Of a stretch of 64,000 nt of DNA, positions 52,175-61,599 are shown in pieces; the first letter of the stretch is position 1; each line of letters opens with the position of its first letter. The stretch spans positions 35,569,888 through 35,633,887 of the forward strand of contig OY720465.1 in assembly GCA_963082715.1 (NCBI GenBank), given 5' to 3'. The stretch is from Harpalus rubripes (lineage: Eukaryota > Arthropoda > Insecta > Coleoptera > Carabidae). The notes under the pieces are model-generated. The model worked only from the letters and a program-made list of their open reading frames with translations. It ran no database searches and had not been told where the DNA came from. The position numbers and the translations under genes were made by a program.

Positions 52175-53482
52175 CAGGGTGGGGCAGAAAAACCTATCCG
52201 ATTTCAAATCCCTTTTTCCCAGAAGAGGGAGCAGGTAGAGTAGTGGGGTAAAAACCGTTAGAAAGCCGGTTTTATGCCATTTGTCAGTAGTCAACATGCC
52301 TTGGTCTGGTGAACATCGTGCTTTTGTTATTGAGCGGTTTATCGAATGCGGCGGTTCGATAATTGCTACACAACGTGCTTTTCGAATTCATTTCGGACTC
52401 GGGCATCATGATCCTGTTCCACATCACGCTACGATTAAAGTGTGGGTGTCAAATTTTAGACAGACGAGTTCAGCATTGAAAAAGAAGTCGCCTGGACGTC
52501 CCAGGACAGCAACAGGACCTGAAAACGTGGCCAATGTGAGAGCCGCGATTGAACGTTCCCCGCGTCGTTCGGCGCGAAAACATTCGCTCGCTTTGGCGAT
52601 TTCCAACCGCAGTATTCGGCGCATTTTGCACCGGGACCTCAAAATGCATCCCTACAAAATGGTTGTTGCACAGGAATTAAGTGAAAGGGATTTTGAAACC
52701 CGTACGAACCTGTGTCGCGATCTCCGAGAACTCCCAAACGACGATGTTGTGCTCTTCACGGACGAAGCCCATTTTCACCTTTGTGGTGCCGTTAACAGGC
52801 AGAATTTTCGATATTGGAGTGACGAAAATCCTCGAGAAATCCATCAGGAACCCCTCCATAGCCCAAAAGTGACTGTGTGGTGTGCTCTTTCCCGCCTAGG
52901 CGTCTGGGGGCCTTACTTTTTTGAAGAAAATGGGCAAACCGTAACGGTCAACAGCGAGCGCTATTGTTTCATGCTGGAAAATTTTCTTAGACCCAAAATG
53001 GAAGAAAATGGCGTGGAAAATGTGTGGTTTCAACAGGATGGTGCAACCGCCCACACATCGCGACGATCAATGGACATTCTCAGGGAACTGTTTCCCGGTC
53101 GCCTCATTTCCCTGAGAGGTGATCTTGGCTGGCCGCCGCGCTCACCGGATCTCACTCCATGTGACTTCTTCCTTTGGGGTTACCTCAAATCGAAGGTTTA
53201 CCAGCATCGACCAAGGACCCTTCTTGCTTTACGAAGGGAAATTGCTCGGGCAATTGAAGAAATTCCTGTGGAAAAGACGGTGAAAGTCATGGAAAGCTAC
53301 CGCGAGCGCCTAAATCAGTGTATCCGCTCCCAAGGACGACATTTGAGTGATGTGCTTTTCAAAACTTAAATTTAAAAATGGCATAAAATTTGCGATATGT
53401 TAATAAAAAAAATTTTTGACAAGTTGAGTGGTTTTAATTTTATAACGTTTTGAAATCGGATAGGTTTTTCTGCCCCACCCTG
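52175..53482 (+). mobile_element. Mariner-like transposon, structurally complete
   Basis: The inverted termini are identical for at least 34 bp (starting CAGGGTGGGGCAGAAAAACC), flanked by TA on both sides. The single ORF inside is intact. Identical termini and an unbroken transposase make this the youngest-looking DNA transposon in the window. The element is 1308 bp. Confidence 0.93.
52296..53369 (+). CDS. Mariner-like transposase, DUF4817-type HTH, intact (357 residues)
   Basis: Start at the first ATG, 52296 (MPWSGEHRAFVIERFIECGG). The open frame upstream begins only with TTG. An N-terminal helix-turn-helix (about 1-60) is followed by an AT-hook-like PGRPR (66-70) and a second DNA-binding helix region (about 75-115). 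The catalytic domain has three Asp residues: D156 in LFTDEAHFHL, D248 in WFQQDGATAHT and D285 in RSPDLTPCDFFLWGYL, the last two separated by 36 residues. The spacing is larger than the 34 of classical mariners, so this is a distinct clade that I do not name. It should bind the CAGGGTGGGG.. termini and move the element by cut-and-paste at TA sites. Confidence 0.9.
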   Translation: MPWSGEHRAFVIERFIECGGSIIATQRAFRIHFGLGHHDPVPHHATIKVWVSNFRQTSSALKKKSPGRPRTATGPENVANVRAAIERSPRRSARKHSLALAISNRSIRRILHRDLKMHPYKMVVAQELSERDFETRTNLCRDLRELPNDDVVLFTDEAHFHLCGAVNRQNFRYWSDENPREIHQEPLHSPKVTVWCALSRLGVWGPYFFEENGQTVTVNSERYCFMLENFLRPKMEENGVENVWFQQDGATAHTSRRSMDILRELFPGRLISLRGDLGWPPRSPDLTPCDFFLWGYLKSKVYQHRPRTLLALRREIARAIEEIPVEKTVKVMESYRERLNQCIRSQGRHLSDVLFKT

Positions 53483-54270
53483 TATAATAAAGAGACGACA
53501 CTAAATTCTGGTCACCAAATTATTTCAATACGAACATAATGTTTATTCATTAACGGTCACCAGAAAATGTGATGAGTTGGTAAATAGTTTAATTTACCTG
53601 TAAAATATCCAGTTTATCACTAAACTGTGATCTCTAAACTATTTCAATACGAACATCTGTTAATACATTCTGTCATCGGTAAAACGAATTAAACATTAAA
53701 CAATTCTTTTTTGTAACTTTGTAAACCGCTACATTGGTAACCCGCCGACAACCAATCACTCCGCTTCTCTCCGTTTTGGCTCCCAGCGACGCTTAATATA
53801 ACATCCTTTACTTTTCAGGGGCAACAAGAATATGTTAACCGTGGTTTTAACTGGGGTGAATTAGGGACTGAAATATTGGAGAAAACTAGTTCTATTGAAT
53901 GCAAAAACGATTTTATCTTTATTTTGCATTTCCTCACTCTGGGGCCGATACCAATCGACTCTAAATAGACTCAATAATATAGTGAATTCATATAATTTTC
54001 ACATTCACGTATTCTATGCACGAATTAGCGTTGACTCCACTCCTCGTACGGTGCTTTTTTCATTGAATTTATGAGTCAAAGCTATAAAGTTACAAATACT
54101 TTTTATTGCGAGACTCTCGCGAGAATCTAGCGAGATTTCTCGCTTCTCGCAGTTGTTATATCGATCTCGCCTCGAATTTTAAACTGCAATCTCGCTCTCG
54201 TGCTCGTCTCGCATAATGCAACGAGACGAGACGAGATGCGAGATTACTCTCGCCTCGTCGTGCATCACTA

Positions 54271-55392
54271 CTAACTTGATGGGTTAGTTATGTTTAGTTG
54301 GCACATTTTAAGTAACCACTGATACTGGAGTCTGATTTTGTAACTTTGTGTAAGATTCACTTTTCGACTGGTCATAGCTTAAGGCATAAACACTTGAACA
54401 TATCTCATCCCTTGGCGACCGCCCGTCCTTTAGTTCGGGTATAACCACAGTGCCGTGCTAAAGTCTCATAATGGGTCTGGGACCCATTGACCTCTGGGAG
54501 GTCGAGTTCTGGGAGCTCACATGTCTGGGACATGCGTATGTGGCTACGGTACCGCTAGTAGTTCAGAAATTACTATTCACGAGAGCCGTATTCCAGCAAT
54601 TCGTCAATGCACTGGGTGTATACTTTTGCGGATAAGGGTACCGGAATCCACGAGGTGTTAGGCCGCATTTAATATGCGGGGTACCTGCCCAAGTCTGGGA
54701 CTTGGGAGCAACCTTATTCCTGTCCCCCTTCCTGTCTATCTTATTAGATGATAATGCACGCCTGTGATAATTGTTGTAAATTGGAATGACAATGTGTATT
54801 TTATCCCACTTAGGGGAACGCGTCGTAGAGGGCCAGTCCGTCGCTGAAAAAGTTGCGTGTGTGGGAAAAGACACCGATAACAGGTCAAAAAGGAAAGTGA
54901 ATTGTATATATTAGATTATTGCATGTATTATCGCCCATATATTCTAGTTAAGTAATAAATAAAAAGATGAACAAAAATTAGTAAAAACCATAGCTTTTAT
55001 GTCGACCAGGCGAATATAATCTACAGAGATAGATTTCGAACGTCGCTCGCTAAGTTCACTGTGTTTTCTTGTTGTTTGAAATCACGTAGATTTCAAAGAT
55101 ACAAAAACAGATCCCTGAACTGATTTGCAGATATATTGGATTAGTGGTTGGTTAGATCCAACCCGTCTACTCTCTCTTTCTAAACAGTTGCGTTCTTTAT
55201 TTCTTAGAATTGGTAGATGTGAATTCCACTTGGAGTTAATGATCGGAATACATTACATGAATTCGAAGTAACCGCTAAATTTATAACTTTACCATTTATT
55301 TAAAAGTAACCGAACGAAAACCAATATCACAATACCAACAATTTGATTTTATTAGAACTCAATTCTTTTACATGATGCAAGTAGATCTTAAT
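54271..55392. other. Intergenic stretch with a relatively GC-rich block
   Basis: 54400-54870 is richer in GC than its surroundings and holds short repeats (GTCTGGGACCCATTGACC, GTCTGGGACATG, AGTCTGGGACTTGGG). It looks like part of a retrotransposon or structured RNA-like repeat, but I could not assign it. The rest is plain AT-rich sequence. Confidence 0.35.
55348..55353 (-). promoter_or_regulatory. Polyadenylation signal of the 67-residue Cys-rich gene
   Basis: AATAAA on the minus strand, about 40 bp after the stop at 55393. Confidence 0.5.
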
Positions 55393-55596
55393 TCATTCAT
55401 CTTCATTCTTGTGATCTCTGTGCACGTCCCTCGACTTGTTATCTTTGCATTTATCTTGTTTACTTGTATCTTTTTTACAACACTTCGAAGTACAGCTACA
55501 ACACTTAGCAAGACCTTTGCAGCATAAAGAACAACACGCAAAGAGCTTGCCGATCAAAGTACATGGAAGACAGAGGAGAGTACAACAACAAGTCAT
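55393..55596 (-). CDS. Very small cysteine-rich protein, member 3 (67 residues)
   Basis: ATG at 55596, stop TGA at 55395-55393. It begins MTCCCTLLCLPCTLIGKLFA and continues CCSLCCKGLAKCCSC; 17 of the first 41 residues are Cys or Leu-flanked Cys pairs. The second half is a hydrophilic Lys/Asp/His-rich tail (KQDKCKDNKSRDVHRDHKNE). It shares LCLPC and the Cys-head/charged-tail layout with 48025 and 63166. An AATAAA follows at a normal distance. No introns are needed. Function unknown; a lipid-anchored or metal-binding protein are the two obvious guesses. Confidence 0.6.
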   Translation of the reverse strand: MTCCCTLLCLPCTLIGKLFACCSLCCKGLAKCCSCTSKCCKKDTSKQDKCKDNKSRDVHRDHKNEDE

Positions 55597-55819
55597 TTTC
55601 TCTAAATAGGCAGAAAATTTAAATTGATGGCTGTTTTCTTTTGACTAAGAATCAACGGAAATTTCATGGTTTAATTTAGAAGTATATGAAGTAAAGTTTG
55701 ACATTGTTGACATTTGACATTTTGTATGTTTTGTTAATTTGTTTTTCCTATGTAACTAACTAGATTTATTATAAAGGATGTTCGGCCAAGAACCACATAT
55801 ACTCTATCCGTTTTAACTA

Positions 55820-56166
55820 TAGGGCGCGAGCAGACACGTGACTCAAGGGACCTTGACATGCTTAGAGTCAGCTGATTTGTGTGCGCATGTCATTTTGACA
55901 AGAACAATGTCATGTCGACAACCGACAAGGCAAATGTTTTGACTTATTTTTATTTTTAACTGCTAAAATGTTATTATTTTTAATTTCATGTGTTTTACTG
56001 CCTAAAAATTATAAAATATTAACATTTTAGCAATTCAAAGTCAAAATAAGTCAAAACATTGGTCTTGTCAAATTGACAATGTTCTTGTCAAAATGACATG
56101 CGCACACAAATCAGATGATTCTAAACACGTCAAGGTCCCTCGAGTCACGTGTCTGCTCGCGCCCTA
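55820..56166. mobile_element. MITE family 1, copy D
   Basis: Complete copy with termini TAGGGCGCGAGCAGACACGT and the counterpart ending CTGCTCGCGCCCTA. It lies just inside the left end of the surrounding MITE; its own TA border overlaps the CTATAG of the host terminus. Confidence 0.87.
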
Positions 56167-56172
56167 TAGAAA

Positions 56173-57029
56173 AGGCGATTTCGGGCGACAACCGTTCACT
56201 TGCGGTATGTTGCGTTCAGGTGCGTTCACATATTCGGGCGCTAGGAACAACATACCCGGTATGCTTGGATCAGTGCTCACAGCTGAACGGGTTTGCTAGT
56301 CGGGTCAGCTCTCTGTTCACTATTTCTATCTCTTTTTATCATGTATTTTTTTGAAATGTCAAAAGTCAAAACAGTCGGAGTCGTGGTCTTGCGTCAAACA
56401 GAGTGACATTATTTTCGTTGACTCTTTTTTGGACAAATATGGAAAAAACTATCTTTCTCCGTTAATGCATTTTAATTGTCAGGCACTATTTTTGACAGTA
56501 TTAAATGTCGCAGAATATACATAACCTCCAAGCACGGTGTCAATAAGTGAACCATTAGGCGATTTCGGGCGACAACCGTTCACTTGCGGTATGTTGCGTT
56601 CAGGTGCGTTCACACATTCGGGCGCTAGGAACAACATACCCGGTATGCTTGGATCAGTGCTCACAGCTGAACGGGTTTGCTAGTCGGGTCAGCTCTCTGT
56701 TCACTATTTCTATCTCTTTTTATCATGTATTTTTTTGAAATGTCAAAAGTCAAAACAGTCGGAGTCGTGGTCTTACGTCAAACAGAGTGACATTATTTTC
56801 GTTGACTCTTTTTTGGACAAATATGGAAAAAACTATCTTTCTCCGTTAATGCGTTTTAATTGTCAGGCACTATTTTTGACAGTATTAAATGTCGCAGAAT
56901 ATACATAACCTCCAAGCACGGTGTCAACAAGTGAACCATTAATTTTTGGCGCCACCACTGACCATAGCATACCGCAAGTGACCGTAACTGATCCTAAGAA
57001 GTGAACGGGTATGTCGCCCGAAATCGCCT
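56173..57029 (+). mobile_element. MITE (GGCGATTTCGGGCGACA termini), head-to-tail tandem
   Basis: A 384-bp unit (56173-56556) is followed directly by a second copy (56557 onward) that differs at only a few positions and continues to the proper right terminus TGTCGCCCGAAATCGCC at 57029. The first unit lacks that right terminus (about 90 bp). TTA/TTAA borders the second unit. A reverse-oriented single copy is at 43544-44014. Confidence 0.85.
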
Positions 57030-57596
57030 TAAATGGCGTTTCGAGCGCGGCCGTTTTTACATGTATTAAATAAAGAGTTCAAGTTTTGGCGCCATTCCTG
57101 GATTTAAAAAAATTCTTTCTAATTGACATTTTTTGTACGTACATGTGCTATCTATCTACTTTTATCCATAATATTAACGAAGAGAACAATAACAAAACTA
57201 ACGAACTACTAACTAAAAACTAAGACAACTCGCACAACGAAAACTATATATGAAATATAACACCAAAACACTATGAAAATTATATAAACGAAAAGAACAA
57301 TAACATACTTAACAAACAGAACTGAACAGAAATTAATAATATGTAATAAATAGTGTACATTGACTTTGTTAACTTTTATTTATTTTGTCAGACGTCAAAA
57401 TAATTGATACAGTTGTCAAGCAAATTTAAATTTCGCGTCAATTATTTTACTGTGTAAATTCGGTTCACGTTTGAACCAATCAGATAGCTAGAACCTTAGG
57501 CCCTATCTCACCCAATGCTCTTTAGTTAAAACGAATAGAGTAGAGGTCAAAGGTCACGTCTAAAATCTAGACACAGTTTCCTCTCTTCAGTGCATA

Positions 57597-57914
57597 ATGA
57601 CAAAGACCAAGACTGCAACAAGACGCTTAATGTGGGTTGAGACATTAAAGCCAGAAGATAAAGCAATGGGTGTCCTTCCAGATGAGAAACAACCACCAGG
57701 TAATGATCAGAAATGGCCCATTTGGAAATCGTTAAATCGCCGACGAAGTCAAGTAGGAAAATGTGCGGTAAACATGTTCAACTGGGGATACCAAGCACAG
57801 CCCACTTTATGTCATTGTGATCAAGAACAAACAATGGCCCATCTGCTCACGTGCGCCAACTTAGAAGAGGAATGCTCGAGAGAAGATCTGGCTAAGGCAA
57901 CACCAGCTGCTTGA
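57597..57914 (+). pseudogene. Non-LTR retrotransposon ORF2 C-terminus
   Basis: 105 codons ending in a His/Cys segment (MFNWGYQAQPTLCHCDQEQT, then MAHLLTC, then REDLAKATPAA) typical of the extreme C-terminus of insect endonuclease/reverse transcriptase proteins. The reverse transcriptase itself is absent, so it is a 5'-truncated or fragmentary copy. Confidence 0.65.
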
Positions 57915-58104
57915 AACTGTGCAATTTTTTTGATGAATTTAGCTAGGCCACTTCTCTACCAGTTTTTGCGGATGGTTTTTCCTCTGGCATAAAGAAGAGA
58001 ATTTTCGGAGAAGATGCATCCTCTCCGTCCTAGATAATGCCGGGCGATGCATAAGGCCTATTTCCAAATTTAACTATTTATATGGTTACAACAATAAGCT
58101 CAGA

Positions 58105-58185
58105 TAACTCACTCCATGTGGTCCGGATGCGGTATTTCGTTACCGAAAATCGGTCACTTCAGTATCTAAAGAACGCAAACGAACG
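58105..58185 (+). repeat. RTE-like 3' UTR remnant
   Basis: GTTACCGAAAATCGGTCACT, preceded by GTGGTCCGGATGCGGTATTT, matches the 3' UTR of the minus-strand retrotransposon at 8740-8765. It is followed by a GAAC/GAAC-type simple tail (AACGAACGAACGAACAC). The coding part is not visible upstream. Confidence 0.6.
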
Positions 58186-59396
58186 AACGAACACAAACGT
58201 TCGAAGGACCAGTCAGTTTTACGAACTAACAACGTACCTACTAAGCTTAATTGAAACAAAAATAACAACAACAAATGAAAATCAATTTTCAGAGATATAT
58301 GATATAGCGTATTGAACACAAGCAACCTAAACTACAATCAACTAAATATACAACCAAGTACTATATGGTAGATATTCTCCAAGTCAATTAATAAGTATAT
58401 AAACAACCAAATCTAGCTAAAGTAATATAAGGAACCCTAAATGAACCTAATAACAACCAAACCAAAATACAAGAATGAAGAAATTTTTTATATTACGACG
58501 CCACAACAATAAATATAATCCGATGATGTCACTCGAAAGAAACATATGCAAACTCACTCTACAGCGAAATACTATTATTAAAAACAATAATATGAATCAA
58601 ACCCTAACAACGCGGGTTTCCGTTAGAAATCAAGTTGTGTAACAAGGTTTTACAACTGATTCCTGAGCAACTGTTGGCTGTATAAAATGGCGACGCAATA
58701 AGTTTCACGACCCAACAACAAGAACAAAAATCAAATAAAGCTCGTTTTATTTGATGTAATTGACAAAATGAATGATAATTCTAACAACAAATACACTACT
58801 TGTCGTCATAGGCAAGCAGAGTTAAATTTTAATTGCAAAATTAAAACAACGACGCGAGACAGCGGGCAACGCGTATGTTCTCTACGAGAGCCAGCAAGCT
58901 ACTAAGCCGATCGATACGGCAGTCGGACCGCTTGGTGTGTTTGGAGGGGGATTTGCGCGCGCACTGTGGCTTGTAACCAAAATATTATTTTTATAATAGG
59001 ACATCAAGTTTGTGCTGCCCTCTTCTATGAACTAACAACTGCCTTATCAAATATGTAAAAATGGTTGCTACCTCAATGAGGTTAACCATTTCAAATTTAG
59101 TTATTATTTAAGACCTGTTGGTCTTAAACAGAAATATTTGTTGTAATGTTTTATATATTTATTGTGTAATAATTATTTGTATTATGTATATGGTTTGGAC
59201 ACGAATACTAATAATAATAATAATACACAACTTTGGATATAGCTAGCGAGCGTTATGATAATACAGTTGACTAAAATCGAGGAAACCATTCCATTAACAT
59301 ATAAAATTGGTATTAAGATTTATATAAAATTAAATAAATTTATATTAAATTATGCTACATACTCAATTATGCATTAATTCTACGGTATTACATTAT
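58186..59396. other. Intergenic stretch, one GC-rich block
   Basis: No supported gene. 58600-58990 includes a TATAAAA at about 58681 and a GC-rich block (58850-58975) that could belong to an old LTR, but I found no matching ends. Confidence 0.35.
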
Positions 59397-59858
59397 CTAA
59401 ACACTTTTATGTCGAGTATTTCTTTGTGAAGACATCCCAATACTTGGTCTTATAACTGTCGGATGATCCTTTAGTACATATATCGGTTGTGCTTCATTTT
59501 GAATCACAAGTAACTTGTCTGCCGGTGGTGCTACAATCCTTATTGACTTCCTCCGAGATCTATCTGCATCGTCTTCAATGCTCCTTCTTCTTAAACCACT
59601 TAAGTTAGGTTTATGACTAGGTACAACCGTTTTCGGACGACAACTCTTCGTTGAACATGTTTCTGCAGTTTGATTCTTCTGTAAAGACTCCCTAGGGAGA
59701 TTTTCTTCAAATTCTACCTTTGGTTTTGCAGCACTCAAAGGAGCAACTGTTTTTGGATAAATAGGTGTTTTCGGAGGAGAGGTCTTCGTTGGAAATGGTT
59801 CTTCAATGTTGGTCTTTTGTATAGGCTCCCTGGAAATATCATTTTCTTCATTTTAGAT
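59397..59858 (-). pseudogene. Cys-rich family relative lacking its N-terminus
   Basis: An open frame of about 153 codons bounded upstream by a TAA near 59858 and without a usable ATG until 59738. It contains PLSAAKPKVEFEENLP, which parallels PLSASKPNVENRF in the protein at 63166. It also has an internal duplication: REPIQKTNIEEPFPTKTSPP against RESLQKNQTAETCSTKSCRP. No Cys-rich first part is found between it and the mariner at 60026, so it is either a truncated paralogue or a 3' exon (an acceptor-like TTTCCAG lies near 59831). Confidence 0.45.
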
Positions 59859-60025
59859 ATGTTCCAACAGAAAATTCTCAGAAGTTCAAAATGTAGTTCA
59901 GAACTGCTTAGAATCCAGGAGCGGACTTATAGTTCTAGAATCGACTTGATTAGTGTTGGAACGATTAAGAACCGGTTGAGAATTTTGTTTGTTTATCCCA
60001 ACCTATCAAATCAGAAAAAAATAGT

Positions 60026-61325
60026 AAGGGTGCGGCAGATGCAATTGAGCAGTTTGAAGGGGCAGTTGTTCGGGCGGTGGCGGGGGTAAACAGCTGCACT
60101 AGATCTCCTTTTGTTCTGTCGGCATCCCCATTTTAGTACCCAACATGGTTTGGACCGGAGTACATCGTGGCTTTGCCGTGCGTGCGTTTTATGAAAACAA
60201 CCGATCTGTAATTGCGACGAAAAGAGCTTTTCGGCGACGGTTCAACATTCCGCGAAATAATGCTGTTCCTTCTGCGAACACAATTCGGTCCTGGATTCGG
60301 CAGTTGGTAGCACACTAAGAATAGGTACACATGGTCGACGATGATCCATTAGAACAGCAGAAAATGTAGAGCTAGTCGAACAATCGCCAAGACGTTCTGC
60401 TCGAAGGCACGCTATTGCATTGGGGGTTTCAGACCGCAGTTTGAGGAGGATTCTGCATTTAAATTTGAATTTTCATCCCTTCAAAATAATGATGGTTTAG
60501 GAATTGAACCCAGCAGACTACGCCAACCGCCAAAATCTGTGAGGAAATTCTTGCAGCGATTCCTCCTGAGGCAGCATTCTTCAGCAGCGACGAGGCACAT
60601 TTTCACCTAAGTGGGATTGAGAATAAACAAAATTTTCGCTACTGGGCTGAAAACAACCCCCAAATTGTTCACGAAAGACCGCTACATTCTCCGAAACTAA
60701 CGGTGTGGTGTGCCGTATCACAATTTGGCGTTATAGGCCCGTACGTTTTTGAAGAAGGAGGCGTGACCGTGACCGTGAATTCCGGGCGTTATGTTTCAAT
60801 GTTGCAAAATTTTCTGCAGCCCCGATTGGAAGTAGTTGTTGAAGAAGAGGGATTAGGGGATTTTTGGTTCCAACAGGATGGGGCTACAGCCCACACAGCC
60901 CGAAATTCTCTAAACGCTTTAAGAGAAATGTTTCCTGAACGTCTAGTGTATTTGAGAGGTGACGTGGGGTGGCCTGCGCGATCGCCCGATTTAAGCATAT
61001 GCGACTTCTTTCTTTGGGGATATCTAAAGGAAAAAGTGTTTCAACGTCGCCCCCAAAACCTGCTAGAGCTAAGGGAGCAGATTGTTGAAGAAGTAAACGC
61101 GATACCCCGCGAAATGTGTCAACGGGCTGTTCAAAATTTCAGAAATCGGCTCCAGCAATGTATTGCAGCTAAAGACCGCCATCTTAAAGATATTATTTTT
61201 AAAAATTAATGAGTATAAAATGGTAAGTTCTACTGATTTCAAAAATAAAAACATTTTTTTCATATATATCCTGGTTTCTTTTTTATAACTCTTCAAAACT
61301 GCTCAATTGGTTCTGCCGCAGCCTG
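60026..61325 (+). mobile_element. Mariner-like transposon, inactive copy of the 48713 family
   Basis: Terminal repeats: left AGGGTGCGGCAGATGCAATT, right (reverse complement) CAGGCTGCGGCAGAACCAAT, both followed by GAGCAGTTT.GAAG; TA at the borders. About 1300 bp with one transposase gene, frameshifted in its 5' half. Confidence 0.85.
60145..61209 (+). pseudogene. Mariner-like transposase, frameshifted 5' half and intact 3' half
   Basis: The start MVWTGVHRGFAVRAFYENNR leads into the helix-turn-helix (IATKRAFRRRFNIPRNN), then a stop after QLVAH at about 60318. Deletions follow until the frame SSDEAHFHLSGIENKQNF. From 60703 to 61209 the frame is clean: WFQQDGATAHTARNSL and ARSPDLSICDFFLWGYL, with 36 residues between the two Asp residues as in the intact transposase at 52296. 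It is related to that protein but clearly a different family. Confidence 0.88.
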
Positions 61326-61330
61326 TATAT

Positions 61331-61438
61331 TAGGTTTGTTCGTTTCGCTACTTTGCGTCTACGGTTTACTGACGTCTCCATACAAAGTATATGTGCGCGG
61401 CAGTAAACCGTAGACGCAAGATAGCGAAACGAATAATC
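61331..61438. repeat. Short hairpin MITE (CGTTTCGCTA..GCGTCTACGGTTTACTG)
   Basis: About 108 bp that folds on itself: TTGCGTCTACGGTTTACTG pairs with CAGTAAACCGTAGACGCAA and TTCGTTTCGCTA with TAGCGAAACGAA. It starts immediately after the mariner end. Confidence 0.75.
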
Positions 61439-61599
61439 CTATTAAAACATAAGTTACAGAAGGCATCGTATTCTAGCACGAGTTACAAAACAAACGAGTG
61501 CTTGTATTGTCTTCTGTAAGGAATGTTTTATACCATTTTCTCTGTTGAGGATTTACATTATTTTTCTTATAAAAGTATTTGACACTTTTCATTAAGGAT

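Larger units (their letters stand above)
51912..54270. mobile_element. hAT-type MITE (TAGTGATGCACG termini), interrupted by an intact mariner
   Basis: Termini TAGTGATGCACG..CGTGCATCACTA as in 3774-4682, flanked by an 8-bp near-duplication (GTAACTTG / CTAACTTG). Removing the mariner at 52175-53482 leaves roughly 1.05 kb collinear with the first copy. Confidence 0.85.
55800..57542. mobile_element. MITE (TACTCTATCCGTTTTAACTA termini) carrying two other MITE types
   Basis: Same termini as 24651-25594 (the right end reads AGTTAAAACGAATAGAGTA). Inside are a MITE family 1 copy (55820-56166) and a tandem pair of GGCGATTTCGGG MITEs (56173-57029). The remaining interior (57030-57542, GGCGCCATTCCTGGATTTAA, GTCAGACGTCAAAATAAT) matches the first copy. 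Confidence 0.82.

Noticed and set aside
58600..59030. Possible second solo LTR
   Set aside because: A TATAAAA and GC-rich block are present, but no matching TG..CA ends or target duplication could be found.
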